Assembly: GCA_903862645.1 (NCBI GenBank)
Contig: CAIOZF010000098.1
Span: forward strand, 56,527-120,526
From: an uncultured Gammaproteobacteria bacterium
Lineage (GTDB): Bacteria > Pseudomonadota > Gammaproteobacteria > Pseudomonadales > Pseudohongiellaceae
Reading direction: 5' to 3'
DNA: 64,000 bases
The notes under the pieces were generated by a model. The model was not told the DNA's origin. It made no database searches and worked only from the letters and a program-made list of their open reading frames with translations. Each line of letters opens with the position of its first letter. Within the stretch, counting starts at the first letter, position 1. This document shows, in pieces, positions 43,015 through 53,521 of the stretch. A program made the position numbers and the translations under genes.

Positions 43015-43702
43015 CGAGGGTCGCGAGAGCGAGAGCGGTGTCGAGTTCTTGGAGGCGGGCGGGGGTGCCAATGTCAGCCCAGGGGCCGGTGTAGAGTTGG
43101 CCCTGGAGTTGGTGGCGGGACATCGCTGCGGTCAGAAGGGGACGCAGGGGCAGAGGGGCTTCGGGGTAGCCTTGGAACAGCTTCGGGTGCATGACGCTGA
43201 TGCCGCTGTAGGTGCAGCGCACCAGGTCAGACTCCGCTGGAGGCTGGATGAGCAGACCGGATTGGTCGAGGTGGAAGTCGCCACCGGCATGATGCTCCGG
43301 GTTGTTGACCATCACCAGCCTGGCCAGCACTTGCTCGCCATCGACAGGGCGCAGGCTCGCGAAAGGAAACTGCGTCCAGATGTCAGCACTGATGACGATG
43401 AAGGACTCATCCCCCAGCAGCGGCAACGCGCGGATGATTCCCCCCGCCGTTTCCATGCGCTCGATCTCGGGAGAATAGGCAATCCGCACGCCAAAGGCAC
43501 TGCCATCTCCCAGCGCCTGCTCAATCTGCTCGCCGAGATAAAAATGATTGATGACGATCTCGGTGACGCCCGCCTCGACCAGATTATAAATGTGATGCTC
43601 AATCAGCGACCGCCCGCCAGCTTTCAGCAAAGGTTTGGGCGTATTCGCCGTCAACGGCAGCATCCGCGTGCCCAGACCAGCGGCAAGAATCATGGCCTTC
43701 AT
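42977..43702 (-). CDS. murU: N-acetylmuramate-1-phosphate uridylyltransferase
   Basis: Nucleotidyltransferase of the MurU type, which turns MurNAc-1-phosphate into UDP-MurNAc in the peptidoglycan-recycling route that bypasses MurA (a target of fosfomycin). The nucleotide site MKAMILAAGLGTRMLPLT with NTPKPLLKAGGRSLIEH is canonical, followed by ISADIWTQFPF and WADIGTPARLQELD. 241 aa. The last 12 residues (AGQTSGQTRTTY) are coded by a repeat element and are not family-like. Overlaps amgK by 4 nt; murU-amgK is the arrangement known from Pseudomonas. Confidence 0.93.
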   Translation of the reverse strand: MKAMILAAGLGTRMLPLTANTPKPLLKAGGRSLIEHHIYNLVEAGVTEIVINHFYLGEQIEQALGDGSAFGVRIAYSPEIERMETAGGIIRALPLLGDESFIVISADIWTQFPFASLRPVDGEQVLARLVMVNNPEHHAGGDFHLDQSGLLIQPPAESDLVRCTYSGISVMHPKLFQGYPEAPLPLRPLLTAAMSRHQLQGQLYTGPWADIGTPARLQELDTALALATLAGQTSGQTRTTY

Positions 43703-44871
43703 GCCTCGGACCCCGCAGCGTCTGCAACCGTCTCGGAAAATTCCAGCAGCCTTGGCATCGCCATCGGCAAAACCCGATCCTGGAACCAGTCATTGAAAGG
43801 TTTCATCTCCGGATGCAACGACGACACCCGCACCACGTAGTCGATCACCAGTGGCACATCTGCCATGTAACGCGGCTTACCATCACGCAGATTCAGTCGA
43901 CAAAAAATACCGATTACCTTGATGTGGCGCTGCAACCCCATCAGGTCAAAATCCCGCAAAAATGCCCCTTCCGCTCCCTCGCCACCGGCGGCAAGAATCT
44001 CGCGCTGGACGGCCATTCTCCTGAAATCCAGAGCCCACGCCCGCACCCGCTCTTGCGGCCAGACGATGTAGCAGTCACGCAGCAATGACACCAGATCATA
44101 AGTACATGCACCACGTACCGCATCCTGAAAATCAATCACACCAGGAGCATGAGCGATGCCGTCCTGCAGAATCATCAGATTGCGCGAGTGATAGTCGCGA
44201 TGCACGCACACCTGGGTTTGCGCGAGCGCGGCGTCTTCAAGAAAGGTCCAAGTATTGTCGAGCAATGTACGTTCGGCAGCGGTGAGATCCAGCCCGAGAA
44301 ATCGTTCACAGAACCACTCATCGAAGAGCAGCATTTCGCGGCGCAACAACCCACGATCATAAGGTGCCAGCTCGCCGCCTTTACCGCGCGCCTGCAACTC
44401 GACCAGCGCCGCCATTGCGGATTGGTAAAGCGTGTCGGCGGCATCATCACCAGCTGCTCTGCTCCCGAGCAGATGCGGCAGATACAATGTGTCGCCAAAA
44501 TCCTCCAGCAACATGAACCCCTGCTCGTAGTCGACGCGGATCACGCGCGGGGTCAACAACCCTGCGTCGCGCAGCAGACCCGCAATGCGCACGAACTTGT
44601 GACAATCTTCGTGCGTGGTCGGCGCATCGACAAGCACGAAACTTGCAGCGCCCAATAACTCGTTAAACTCCGCAACACCACCAGCCTCGTAACCCTGCAA
44701 AGGCACGGACAGACGAATACGGAAGTAGCGCCGAAAACTCGCATCTCCCGACACTGTTTCCACAGGCGCTGCCGCCAGCGCGCGCGACGTCTCACTCTGC
44801 TGCCGCAAACCGGCCAACTCCTCCAGACATCGTCGCGCCCAGGCCGACAACGCGCTCTTTCTCTGATCCAT
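43699..44871 (-). CDS. amgK: N-acetylmuramate/N-acetylglucosamine anomeric kinase
   Basis: Aminoglycoside-phosphotransferase-fold kinase that phosphorylates MurNAc at C1 for MurU. 390 aa. Motifs: SGDASFRRYFRI with the ATP-binding Arg, FVLVDAPTTHEDCHKFVRIA, FMLLEDFGDTLYL, the catalytic loop CVHRDYHSRNLMIL and the metal-binding GVIDFQDAVRG. ATG at 44871 is preceded by GGGA; the GTG one codon upstream is an alternative. Divergent from lptD, 137 nt away, as in Pseudomonas. Confidence 0.93.
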   Translation of the reverse strand: MDQRKSALSAWARRCLEELAGLRQQSETSRALAAAPVETVSGDASFRRYFRIRLSVPLQGYEAGGVAEFNELLGAASFVLVDAPTTHEDCHKFVRIAGLLRDAGLLTPRVIRVDYEQGFMLLEDFGDTLYLPHLLGSRAAGDDAADTLYQSAMAALVELQARGKGGELAPYDRGLLRREMLLFDEWFCERFLGLDLTAAERTLLDNTWTFLEDAALAQTQVCVHRDYHSRNLMILQDGIAHAPGVIDFQDAVRGACTYDLVSLLRDCYIVWPQERVRAWALDFRRMAVQREILAAGGEGAEGAFLRDFDLMGLQRHIKVIGIFCRLNLRDGKPRYMADVPLVIDYVVRVSSLHPEMKPFNDWFQDRVLPMAMPRLLEFSETVADAAGSEA

Positions 44872-45008
44872 CACGTTCCCGATTTGCAGTGTTTCTATAT
44901 GAATCCTAATGAATTATTATGCCGTTCACTGATCGGCGCCCGCTGCAGCACGTTTCCCGCTGCAGCGACCTCCCAAAGCTACCCTATTCTATTGGATTGC
45001 CTGCGACA

Positions 45009-47675
45009 ATGCAGTTTCGAAAAAGCCTTTTGTGTTCCAACATCTCTCTGATTCTCGCCGCCGGTGTCCTGATGGGGCAACCCACGGCTCCGGTCTTGGC
45101 GCAGACGCCCGCACGGGATCAGGGACAGTGGACCTGCAGTGCAGACGCCAACGGCAACTGGCAGTGCGTCGAGAATCCGGCCGCAACCAGAACAACGGCC
45201 AACTCCGGCATCGTCGTCACTCGTTCATCGTCCGGCAGAAGTGTCACCCAGACCGACAGCAATCAGCCCAACAGAAACAGCACCGCAGCCGAACAGCAAA
45301 CCACGCTCGACTGGATCACCACTGAGCAGATGACGCCCGCACAACGGGCTGCAATGCCCGCCAACTGCTGCGGCGCGTACATTGAACCCGCCCGAGTGGG
45401 CATTGATGGGCAGCCGATCGATCCTGCGCTGGAACCCGTCAGCGCCCCGACCCAGTTCAGCGCCCCCGGAGGCATTGACCAGACTGACGGCAGCGTTGTC
45501 CGCATCGACGGCAACGTCGCTCTCCAGCAGGGATACCGTACCGTCACCAATTCCGCCTCGACCGTCATCGATCAGGATGCCAACACTGTCACCCTGACTG
45601 GCAATGTCGTCTTTCGGGAGCCTGGCGTCCTGTTGACGGGTGATTCCGCGTTCTTGGATCAGGCCAACAGCGTTAATCGCATCGAGAACGCCGACTACGT
45701 CCTGCACCAATACGGCGTGCATGGGGCCGCCAGCGTAATTGTTTATGACAGCGCCGGTGAAGTACTCGCTATAGAAAACGGCGAGTTCAGTCGCTGCGAA
45801 CCGGGCAACGAATTCTGGAAGCTGCAGGCTCGGAGCATGACACTGGACACAACGGCCGGCATCGGCACCGCCACAGCGGTCACCTTGCGCGTCAAGGACG
45901 TGCCCATATTCCACTACCCGTTCACCGTGCCCTTTCCGCTCGGTGATCAGCGCGTATCCGGCTTCCTGGCTCCCAGCATCGGCTCCACCAGTGACGGTGG
46001 TCTTGATGTGGCCATGCCGTACTATTTCAATCTGGCACCACACTACGACGCGACCCTCAGCCCGCGCCTCATCGCCGATCGTGGCGTGATGCTAGGCGCC
46101 GAGGTGCGCTATCTCGCCGACTGGTCCATGAACACGCTCAACGTGGCAGGGCTGCCGGGCGACAAGCGCTATGATCTCGCCACCGCACACATCCCTGGCG
46201 CGGACTCGCCGCCCAAAGAAAATCGCTGGTTTGTCGGCTTTGAACACCAAGGCACCCTCGGTGACAACTGGACTACCCAGGTCAACTACGAAGACGTCAG
46301 CGACGTCGACTACTTCCATGACCTTGGCAGCAGCGGCCTCAACGCCTCCAGCCGCACGCATCTGCAACGCAGCGGCCAGATCAATTATCGCGCCGCCCAC
46401 TGGTATGGCGGCACCCGTGTTCAAAGCATCGACATTATCGATCCTTTCATTTCTGCGAGTGACCTGAATCGCCCCTACGACCGCCTTCCCGAGTTGCTGC
46501 TGGGCAGTGAATATGGCCTCGGCCCGGTGCGCTTCGGTTTCGATGCCAGCAATGTGCGCTTCGATCGCTCCCTGGACGAGAACCTGCTGACCACCGCGCA
46601 ATTGAACAACGGCGCCCTGGTAACCGGCACCCGAGCCCATGTTGAACCCCAGATCAGCTTGCCGATCCGAGGCGACGCCGGCTTCTTCGTCCCCACCGCC
46701 AAGTACAAGTACACCACCTGGCAACTGGACCAGCAGGCCAATGGCACACTGGACAATCCGGATCGCGGGCTTGGCGTGTTCAGCCTGGACAGCGGCCTGT
46801 TCTTCGATCGCCCCATGAGCAATGGCTTCATTCAAACCCTGGAGCCGCGCCTGTACTACCTGTACAGCGAGCAGGAAGACCAATCCCTGCTGCCCACCTT
46901 CGACACCGCTCAACTCAACTTCAGCTATAGCCAATTGTTCCGCGACAACCGGTTCAGTGGTCAGGACCGCGTCGGCGATGCCGACCAGGTGAGCGTCGCG
47001 CTGGCGAGCCGTTTCATCAACACCAGAGGCGAGGAGAAGGCCCGGGTCAGCGTGGGCCAGATCGTCTATTTTGCGGACCGTATCGTCTCCATGGACAGCC
47101 TGCTGCAGAACTGGGTCACCCTGCAGGCGCGCAACACCGACCGCTCCGCAATAGCGGGCGAGGCGCTGTACCAACTCAACGATTACTGGCGCATCAACAC
47201 CGACGTGCAATGGAATGAAGACCAGAAGCAGACCGATGAAGGCAGCTTCAGCTTCCGTTATCAGTCCGACGCGAACCACATCTTCAATCTGGCATATCGA
47301 TATCGCCTGCTGATAGATCTTTATGGGCAGGTCCCCGTGCAGATCGATCCGCGCATCAAACAGAGCGATGTGTCAGGCATCTGGCCCCTGAACAATAATT
47401 GGCGTTTGCTGGGCCGATGGAACTATGATCATAGCAACAGCCGCAATCTCGACACCTTCGCAGGCGTCGAATACAGTAATTGCTGCGCTACCATCAGACT
47501 GGTCGGCAGGGAATGGGTCGATGACGACGAATTCTTCCTGCTGCAGAACTCAACCAATACCGGCGTATTTTTTCAGCTAACCCTCAATGGCCTCGGTAAC
47601 GTCAGCGGCGGCGGGATCAGCAGACTGCTCAGTGACGGCATCCTGGGCTTCAAGGAGTATGGACAAGATGAATAA
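45009..47675 (+). CDS. lptD: LPS-assembly protein LptD
   Basis: Outer-membrane translocon that inserts LPS into the outer leaflet with LptE. 888 aa from MQFRKSLLCSNISLILAAGV. It has a signal peptide, a Pseudomonas-like extension with paired Cys (GQWTCSADANGNWQC), the OstA/LptA-like domain (ANTVTLTGNVVFREPGVLLT, NGEFSRCEPGNEFWKLQA) and the large barrel starting at VPIFHYPFTVPFPLGDQRVS with GFLAPSIG. Cysteines for the inter-domain disulfides are present (SRCEP near the N-domain end and YSNCCATIRL in the barrel). First gene of lptD-surA-pdxA-rsmA-apaG-apaH; surA overlaps by 8 nt. Confidence 0.95.
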   Translation: MQFRKSLLCSNISLILAAGVLMGQPTAPVLAQTPARDQGQWTCSADANGNWQCVENPAATRTTANSGIVVTRSSSGRSVTQTDSNQPNRNSTAAEQQTTLDWITTEQMTPAQRAAMPANCCGAYIEPARVGIDGQPIDPALEPVSAPTQFSAPGGIDQTDGSVVRIDGNVALQQGYRTVTNSASTVIDQDANTVTLTGNVVFREPGVLLTGDSAFLDQANSVNRIENADYVLHQYGVHGAASVIVYDSAGEVLAIENGEFSRCEPGNEFWKLQARSMTLDTTAGIGTATAVTLRVKDVPIFHYPFTVPFPLGDQRVSGFLAPSIGSTSDGGLDVAMPYYFNLAPHYDATLSPRLIADRGVMLGAEVRYLADWSMNTLNVAGLPGDKRYDLATAHIPGADSPPKENRWFVGFEHQGTLGDNWTTQVNYEDVSDVDYFHDLGSSGLNASSRTHLQRSGQINYRAAHWYGGTRVQSIDIIDPFISASDLNRPYDRLPELLLGSEYGLGPVRFGFDASNVRFDRSLDENLLTTAQLNNGALVTGTRAHVEPQISLPIRGDAGFFVPTAKYKYTTWQLDQQANGTLDNPDRGLGVFSLDSGLFFDRPMSNGFIQTLEPRLYYLYSEQEDQSLLPTFDTAQLNFSYSQLFRDNRFSGQDRVGDADQVSVALASRFINTRGEEKARVSVGQIVYFADRIVSMDSLLQNWVTLQARNTDRSAIAGEALYQLNDYWRINTDVQWNEDQKQTDEGSFSFRYQSDANHIFNLAYRYRLLIDLYGQVPVQIDPRIKQSDVSGIWPLNNNWRLLGRWNYDHSNSRNLDTFAGVEYSNCCATIRLVGREWVDDDEFFLLQNSTNTGVFFQLTLNGLGNVSGGGISRLLSDGILGFKEYGQDE

Positions 47676-49008
47676 GTTGCAAACAACTCTGCACGGGCGC
47701 AAACGCCTAGGCACACTGGTGCTGCTGACTCTGCTGCCTGTCGCGTTGCTGACCAGCGGCTCTGCGCTTGCACAGCGCGAAGTTCTGGACAAAGTCGTGG
47801 CAATTGTGGACGAAGGGGTCGTTCTGCAAAGCGAGCTTGAATCCCGTATTGTCCAAGTGCGCGAGCAATCGGCTACCGCTGGCCAGCCCCTCCCAACCGC
47901 CACGGCACTGCGTGAGCAGATCATCGAAACTCTGGTGGTGGAAAACCTGCAGACGCAACTGGCCGAGCGCATGGGCATTCGTTACGACGACGACACCATC
48001 AACGATGTGCTCGGCACCATCGCCGAGCAGAACAGCATGACTTTCGATCAATACGTCAGTGTGCTGGAGGACCAGAACGAGTATCTGAACACCCGCAACC
48101 AGATTCGCAAGGAACTGACTTTGCGAGACCTGCAGCGCGGCATGGTCAACCGTCGCATCAACATTACCGATCAGGAGATCGGAAACTTCCTCAATTCGGA
48201 GATGGGTCGCGTGACAATGGCACCCGATTATCTAGTGGACCAGACCCTGATTGTCGTGGAAGAGGACGACTCCCCAGAGCTGATACAGGCCAAGCAGCAG
48301 TTTGCCCAGCAGATGCTGGAAGCCATTCAGAGTGGCACCGAATTTACTCAGGCGCGGGCAATTGCCCAGCGCGGCGCGACCGCCACACCACCAACAGCCT
48401 TTGCCACCAGCGGAGATGAACTGGGCTGGCGCAAAGCCGATGACCTGCCCACACTGTTCGTCGAGCTGGTGCCCTCCATGAAGGCCGGCGAGGTGCGTGG
48501 TCCGATCCGCAGCGCGAGCGGTTTCCACTTGGTATTCCTGAAGGAAGTGCGCGGCGACATCGCCAGCCTGATCAATCAGACCCGTGCCCGTCATATTCTG
48601 ATCACCCCGAACGAAATCCGTACCGAGGAGCAGGCCAAGACCTTGATCGACTCGCTCTACGCTCGCATCAATGGCGGCGAAGATTTCGCACAGATCGCGC
48701 GAGAATTGTCTGACGACTCGGCCTCCGTGGTGGCCGGCGGCGACATGGGCTGGGCCAACGAAGGCGGAATGCCTCCAGATTTCGAAAGCGTGATCACGGA
48801 TATGGAAATCGGCAAGGTTAGCGAACCGTTCCGCACCAGTTTCGGCTGGCACATTGCCGAGGTTCTGGAGCGGCGCGAACAAGACATGAGTCTCGAGTTC
48901 AGTCGTCAGCAGGCGGAGAACACGCTGCGCTCCCGCAAATTCGATATCGAATTGCAGAACTGGCTGGTCGAGATTCGCGAGAAGGCCTACGTCAAGATTG
49001 TCGAGTAG
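47668..49008 (+). CDS. surA: Periplasmic chaperone/peptidyl-prolyl isomerase SurA
   Basis: Chaperone for outer-membrane proteins, including LptD. 446 aa. Signal peptide [20 protein letters not shown], SurA N-domain ([20 protein letters not shown]), and two parvulin domains, the first degenerate and the second typical ([40 protein letters not shown]). ATG at 47668 was chosen over 47659 because AAGGAG lies 10 nt ahead of it and only 1 nt ahead of the other. Overlaps lptD by 8 nt; its TAG shares one base with the GTG of pdxA. Confidence 0.95.
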   Translation: MNKLQTTLHGRKRLGTLVLLTLLPVALLTSGSALAQREVLDKVVAIVDEGVVLQSELESRIVQVREQSATAGQPLPTATALREQIIETLVVENLQTQLAERMGIRYDDDTINDVLGTIAEQNSMTFDQYVSVLEDQNEYLNTRNQIRKELTLRDLQRGMVNRRINITDQEIGNFLNSEMGRVTMAPDYLVDQTLIVVEEDDSPELIQAKQQFAQQMLEAIQSGTEFTQARAIAQRGATATPPTAFATSGDELGWRKADDLPTLFVELVPSMKAGEVRGPIRSASGFHLVFLKEVRGDIASLINQTRARHILITPNEIRTEEQAKTLIDSLYARINGGEDFAQIARELSDDSASVVAGGDMGWANEGGMPPDFESVITDMEIGKVSEPFRTSFGWHIAEVLERREQDMSLEFSRQQAENTLRSRKFDIELQNWLVEIREKAYVKIVE

Positions 49009-50042
49009 TGAGCACCGCAACCACCATCGACCGCATCGTCATTACCCCGGGAGAACCTGCGGGTATTGGTCCGGATCTCTGTATCCAGCTCGCCCGTGAG
49101 GCCAGCGCCGACAGTGAGCGCGTTGTGATCGCCGATCCTGTGCTGCTGCAAGAGCGCGCTGCACTGCTGGGACTGCCCCTCACCCTCATCCCCTTCGACC
49201 CCAAAGCGCCACGCAGACCCGGCGCGGCCAATACCTTGAGCATCCTACCGGTCAACCTTCGTGCACCGACAATCCCTGGCCAGCTCAACGTCGCCAACGC
49301 CGATTACGTGCTGACTACCCTGCGCACCGCCGTCCGCGTTTGCCTCCAGGGCGATGCCGAAGCGATGGTGACCGGCCCGGTGCAGAAGAGCATCATCAAC
49401 GATGCCGGGTATGCATTCACCGGCCACACGGAATTCCTTGCTGACCTGTGCGGGGTGGAACTCACCGTGATGATGCTTGCCACCGACGGCCTGCGGGTGG
49501 CACTCGCGACTACCCACCTGCCACTGACTCAGGTTCCTGCCGCCATCACCGCCCCGTTGCTGCGCAACATCATCCGCATTCTCGACGCGGACCTGCGCCA
49601 TCGCTTTGGCATCGCACGGCCAGCCATTCTGGTCTGCGGCCTCAATCCGCATGCCGGCGAAGGCGGGCATCTGGGACATGAGGAGATCGAGATCATTGAA
49701 CCGGTGCTGCAAGAGATGCGCGCCCTGGGCATTAACCTGATCGGCCCGCTGCCAGCAGACACTCTGTTCACCGCCAAGTACCTCGACCACGCCGACGCGG
49801 TGCTGTCGATGTACCACGATCAAGGGCTGCCTGTGCTCAAGTTCAAGGGCTTCGGCAACGCCAGCAATATTACTCTGGGCCTGCCAATCATTCGTACATC
49901 GGTCGACCACGGTACCGCACTCGATCTGGCCGGTACCGGCAAGGCAAGCGTCGGCAGCCTGCAGGAAGCCATCGCCACCGCCCAGCTGATGGCCAGAAAC
50001 ACGCGCCAGGAGTTATTAGCGCAGAGGAAAACACTCGCATGA
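49008..50042 (+). CDS. pdxA: 4-hydroxythreonine-4-phosphate dehydrogenase
   Basis: NAD-dependent step of pyridoxal-phosphate synthesis. 344 aa with a GTG start overlapping the surA stop. Motifs: [38 protein letters not shown] with [25 protein letters not shown], and [20 protein letters not shown] with [16 protein letters not shown]. The metal-binding His residues are all there. Standard position in the surA-pdxA-rsmA block; its TGA overlaps the rsmA ATG by 4 nt. Confidence 0.96.
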   Translation: MSTATTIDRIVITPGEPAGIGPDLCIQLAREASADSERVVIADPVLLQERAALLGLPLTLIPFDPKAPRRPGAANTLSILPVNLRAPTIPGQLNVANADYVLTTLRTAVRVCLQGDAEAMVTGPVQKSIINDAGYAFTGHTEFLADLCGVELTVMMLATDGLRVALATTHLPLTQVPAAITAPLLRNIIRILDADLRHRFGIARPAILVCGLNPHAGEGGHLGHEEIEIIEPVLQEMRALGINLIGPLPADTLFTAKYLDHADAVLSMYHDQGLPVLKFKGFGNASNITLGLPIIRTSVDHGTALDLAGTGKASVGSLQEAIATAQLMARNTRQELLAQRKTLA

Positions 50043-50962
50043 ACAAGTTCCCGCGCAAGCGCAATGTCGACGGCGACTCCAGCAAGTCAGCACGCGGCTC
50101 TTCCCAAAAGAAAGGCCTGCAACACGACGGCTTCGAGCATCGCGCCCGCAAACGCTTCGGCCAGAATTTCCTGCACGACCAGAACATCATCCAGCGCATC
50201 ATCAATGCCATACATCCGCAGCCTGCCGATCACATGGTCGAGATCGGGCCTGGCCAGGGCGCCCTCACTCGCAAACTGCTCGCCAACTGCGGCAAGCTGG
50301 ATGCCGTCGAGCTGGACCGTGATCTCGCCGCTTATTTGCAGCAGACACTGGGCGAAGACCCGCGCTTTGAGCAGCATCCGGGTGACGTGCTGAAGTTCGA
50401 CTTCAGCACTCTGAGCGACAACCCGCGCTCGCTGCGCGTGGTCGGCAATCTGCCCTACAACATCTCCACGCCCTGCATGTTCCATCTGCTCAATTACAGC
50501 CACCTGATTCAGGACATGACCTTCATGTTGCAGCTGGAGGTGGTAAACCGCCTTGCCGCACTCCCGGGCGATGAGGACTTCGGACGCCTTGGCCTGATGA
50601 TGCAGTACTACTGCGAGGTGGAGCATCTGTTTGACGTGCCTCCTGGCGCCTTCACTCCTCAGCCCAAAGTCTGTTCCGCGATCGTACGCCTGACGCCCCA
50701 TCGCGAGCTGCCTGTGCAGGTGCTGGACGTGCGCTGCCTGCAGGACGTGGTACGAGTCGCCTTCACCCAGCGTCGCAAGACCTTGAAGAACAGCCTGCGC
50801 ACCCTCATATCAGAAGCAGAGTTAAACAAGCTGTCGATCGATTTAAGTTTGCGACCCGAGAATCTGTCACTGGCGGATTACGCCAGGATAAGCGACAGTA
50901 TCACCAGGATCGCCAGCAGCGGGTCGAAGGCACTAGAACAAAAGGAGTCCTATGTTGAATAA
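50039..50962 (+). CDS. rsmA: 16S rRNA dimethyladenosine transferase (KsgA)
   Basis: Dimethylates the two adjacent adenines near the 3' end of 16S rRNA. 307 aa. After a basic, disordered extension of about 35 residues ([20 protein letters not shown]) that the E. coli enzyme lacks, the canonical core begins with [23 protein letters not shown] site [15 protein letters not shown] and the catalytic NLPYN in [12 protein letters not shown] are intact; [11 protein letters not shown] marks the C-terminal domain. The extension could add rRNA contacts. Overlaps pdxA by 4 nt and apaG by 11 nt. Confidence 0.95.
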   Translation: MNKFPRKRNVDGDSSKSARGSSQKKGLQHDGFEHRARKRFGQNFLHDQNIIQRIINAIHPQPADHMVEIGPGQGALTRKLLANCGKLDAVELDRDLAAYLQQTLGEDPRFEQHPGDVLKFDFSTLSDNPRSLRVVGNLPYNISTPCMFHLLNYSHLIQDMTFMLQLEVVNRLAALPGDEDFGRLGLMMQYYCEVEHLFDVPPGAFTPQPKVCSAIVRLTPHRELPVQVLDVRCLQDVVRVAFTQRRKTLKNSLRTLISEAELNKLSIDLSLRPENLSLADYARISDSITRIASSGSKALEQKESYVE

Positions 50963-51353
50963 TGGTTTCAGTCTTGAGGCAATACCCAAAGGCATCGGCA
51001 TATCCGTGAAGACGCAGTATCTGCAGGATCAGTCTGACCCCGACAACAATCGCTATGTGTTTGCATACACCATCGGCATTGAGAACAAGGGAGAGAAGCC
51101 CGTCAAATTGCTCTCTCGGCACTGGATTATCACCGACGACAATGACAAGGTCGAAGAAGTCCGAGGCAGTGGCGTCATCGGCCAGCAGCCTATGATTGAA
51201 CCCGGACAGGTGTTTCATTACACCAGTGGTGCAGTCCTGACTACCGGCTTCGGCACGATGCAGGGAAGCTATGAAATGGTCAGTTCCGATGGCGAGAAGT
51301 TTGCCGCAGCTATCCCGGCATTCCTCCTGTCCCGACCACTGACCGTGCATTGA
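50952..51353 (+). CDS. apaG: ApaG
   Basis: 133-aa protein with the ApaG/F-box-like beta-sandwich fold: ISVKTQYLQDQSDPDNNRYV, FAYTIGIENKGEKPVKLLSR, HWIITDDND, VRGSGVIGQQPMIEPGQVFH and the end MVSSDGEKFAAAIPAFLL. Its biochemical role is still unclear; it is commonly encoded with rsmA and apaH, as here. The start overlaps the end of rsmA by 11 nt, following AAAGGAG. Confidence 0.95.
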   Translation: MLNNGFSLEAIPKGIGISVKTQYLQDQSDPDNNRYVFAYTIGIENKGEKPVKLLSRHWIITDDNDKVEEVRGSGVIGQQPMIEPGQVFHYTSGAVLTTGFGTMQGSYEMVSSDGEKFAAAIPAFLLSRPLTVH

Positions 51354-51372
51354 AGGAAGGCCGCTGGGCGCT

Positions 51373-52188
51373 ATGCCAACTTATGTGATCGGAGACATTC
51401 AGGGCTGTTACAAGCCACTGAGACAGCTACTCACCAATGTTGACTTCAAGCCCGGCCAGGACCGGCTGTGGTGCGTCGGCGACCTGATCAACCGAGGCCC
51501 CAAGTCGCTGGATACGCTCCGCTTCCTGCGCGACCTCGGCAGTGCAGCCACCATTGTCCTGGGAAATCACGACCTGCATTTCCTCGCAATTTATTACGGC
51601 GTCGCCCCCAGCCGCTCCAAAGATACCCTGCAACAGTTGCTGGATGCGCCCGACTGCGGGGAGCTGAGCGACTGGCTGCGCCGCAAGCCCCTCGCTCACT
51701 ACGACTGCATCGAGACCAATGAAGGGCTGCAGTATTTTCTGATGGTACATGCCGGCGTGGCACCTCAATGGTCGTTGCAGAAGACGCTGGAGCTGGCCGC
51801 TGAGGTGGAACTCACCTTGCGCAGCCCTGACTTTCTGCGTTTCTTCGAGAACATGTACGGCGATACTCCCAAGCGCTGGAAGAACAGCCTGATCGGCTAC
51901 GAGCGCCTGCGCTGCATCACCAATTACCTGACTCGCATGCGCTTCTGCAACGAGCGGGGCGCGCTTAATCTCCAGGTCAAGGAAGGACTGACGGCCGCGC
52001 CGGAAGGCTACCGACCGTGGTACGAATTTCAGAAGCTGACCCCCGCCACCCGCATCCTCTTCGGCCACTGGGCTGCTCTGGAAGGTCAAACCGGCAACGC
52101 GATGGTGTATGCCATGGACACCGGCTGTGTCTGGGGGCGCGAGCTGAGCATTATGCGTCTGGAGGATCATCAACTGTTCAGCGTCTGA
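51373..52188 (+). CDS. apaH: Bis(5'-nucleosyl)-tetraphosphatase, symmetrical
   Basis: Hydrolyses Ap4A to two ADP, controlling dinucleotide alarmones and Np4 RNA caps. 271 aa. Metallophosphatase motifs at the start: [42 protein letters not shown], then [10 protein letters not shown] and FGHWAALEG. It follows apaG by 19 nt and ends the lptD-to-apaH run. Confidence 0.95.
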   Translation: MPTYVIGDIQGCYKPLRQLLTNVDFKPGQDRLWCVGDLINRGPKSLDTLRFLRDLGSAATIVLGNHDLHFLAIYYGVAPSRSKDTLQQLLDAPDCGELSDWLRRKPLAHYDCIETNEGLQYFLMVHAGVAPQWSLQKTLELAAEVELTLRSPDFLRFFENMYGDTPKRWKNSLIGYERLRCITNYLTRMRFCNERGALNLQVKEGLTAAPEGYRPWYEFQKLTPATRILFGHWAALEGQTGNAMVYAMDTGCVWGRELSIMRLEDHQLFSV

Positions 52189-52240
52189 GCACGGCGTTAC
52201 AATCCTCCGAAGAACCTTTCACTCGAATCGATCAGGACTC

Positions 52241-53521
52241 ATGAAAACCTACCTCGTTGGGGGCGCCGTACGCGACAGACTGCTCGGACTCTCGCCTTCA
52301 GTCTCCGGCTCAGACCGGGATTGGGTCGTGGTGGGGGGAAGTGCTGCGCAGATGTTGGCGGAGGGTTATCAGCAGGTGGGGCGCGACTTTCCGGTGTTCC
52401 TGCATCCACGCAGCAAAGAGGAATACGCCCTCGCCCGCACCGAGCGCAAGACTGGCCCCGGCTACACAGGCTTCGCGTTCAATGCCGACCCCAGCGTGAC
52501 GCTGGAGGAGGATTTGCTGCGCCGCGACCTCACCATCAATGCCATTGCTCAGGACGAGCAAGGCAATCTCATCGATCCTTATCACGGCCAGGCCGACCTC
52601 GAACAACGGGTGTTGCGGCATGTCTCCCCGGCCTTCAGCGAAGATCCACTGCGCGTGCTGCGCGTTGCGCGTTTCGCCGCACGCTTCGCCCATCTTGGAT
52701 TTCGTGTTGCTGATGAAACCTTGGCGTTGATGGAGCGCATGAGTGCCAGTGGCGAGCTTGACCATCTGGTAGCCGAGCGAGTCTGGCAGGAGATGGACAA
52801 GGCGCTGCAGCAACGCTCGCCGGCGGTATTCATCCGCACACTGCGCGCCTGTGGCGCTCTCTCTGCGATTTTGCCCGAGGTCGATGCTCTGTTCGGCGTG
52901 CCACAGCCAGAGCGCTACCATCCGGAAGTCGACGCCGGTGTGCATGTCCTGATGTGCCTGGAACAGGCCGCAAGCCTGTCGGACGATCCAGTCGTACGTT
53001 TTGCAACGCTGGTGCATGACCTTGGCAAAGCTGTCACTCCCACCAGCAATTGGCCTCACCACTATGGCCACGAGAAGCTCGGGCTGACGCCCCTGCAACG
53101 TCTGTGTGACCGCCTGCGGGTTCCCAATAAGCACGCTGCCATTGCCCGGCTGGGGAGCGAATTCCACACCCTCTGCCACCAGATCGCTGAACTGCGCCCC
53201 GCGACGGTCCTGCGCCTGCTCGAATCACTGGATGCCTTTCGCAGGCCGGAACAGATGCAGCAGTTCCTGCTGGTCTGCGAGGCTGACGCGCGCGGCCGCA
53301 CCGGTTTCGAGGACACACCTTATCCGCAGGCAGAGCGCCTGCTTCTGGCACTAAGAGCAGCGCTAAGCGTCGATATCAAAGCCTTGCTGGAGACCGCTGA
53401 GAGCGGGCCTGGCCCGCTCTCGCGGGGTAAAGAACAAAACGCCATCAAAGCGCTGATCAGTCAGCATCGCACCCGCGCCATCGCCGAGGCGTTGCAACAG
53501 CAGGGGGCTCCGGATGCTTGA
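52241..53521 (+). CDS. cca: CCA-adding tRNA nucleotidyltransferase with HD domain
   Basis: Adds or repairs the 3' CCA end of tRNAs. 426 aa, gammaproteobacterial multifunctional type. Nucleotidyltransferase core: [17 protein letters not shown], the two catalytic Asp in [31 protein letters not shown] and [14 protein letters not shown]. The HD phosphohydrolase domain has the paired His-Asp in [11 protein letters not shown] and HYGHEKLG. Near the C-terminus the stretch [10 protein letters not shown] is coded by a perfect REP-like palindrome and replaces the usual conserved Gly-containing turn. Overlaps the next gene by 8 nt. Confidence 0.94.
   Translation: MKTYLVGGAVRDRLLGLSPSVSGSDRDWVVVGGSAAQMLAEGYQQVGRDFPVFLHPRSKEEYALARTERKTGPGYTGFAFNADPSVTLEEDLLRRDLTINAIAQDEQGNLIDPYHGQADLEQRVLRHVSPAFSEDPLRVLRVARFAARFAHLGFRVADETLALMERMSASGELDHLVAERVWQEMDKALQQRSPAVFIRTLRACGALSAILPEVDALFGVPQPERYHPEVDAGVHVLMCLEQAASLSDDPVVRFATLVHDLGKAVTPTSNWPHHYGHEKLGLTPLQRLCDRLRVPNKHAAIARLGSEFHTLCHQIAELRPATVLRLLESLDAFRRPEQMQQFLLVCEADARGRTGFEDTPYPQAERLLLALRAALSVDIKALLETAESGPGPLSRGKEQNAIKALISQHRTRAIAEALQQQGAPDA
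53399..53421. repeat. REP-like palindrome inside cca
   Basis: GAGAGCGGGCC (53399-53409), T, GGCCCGCTCTC (53411-53421), perfect 11-bp arms, in frame in the 3' part of cca. The inner stem GAGCGGGC matches the intergenic REP-like copies at 19158 and 29942. Confidence 0.7.

Noticed and set aside
46092..47279. 395-codon minus-strand frame opposite lptD
   Set aside because: Shadow frame: lptD motifs run through on the plus strand.
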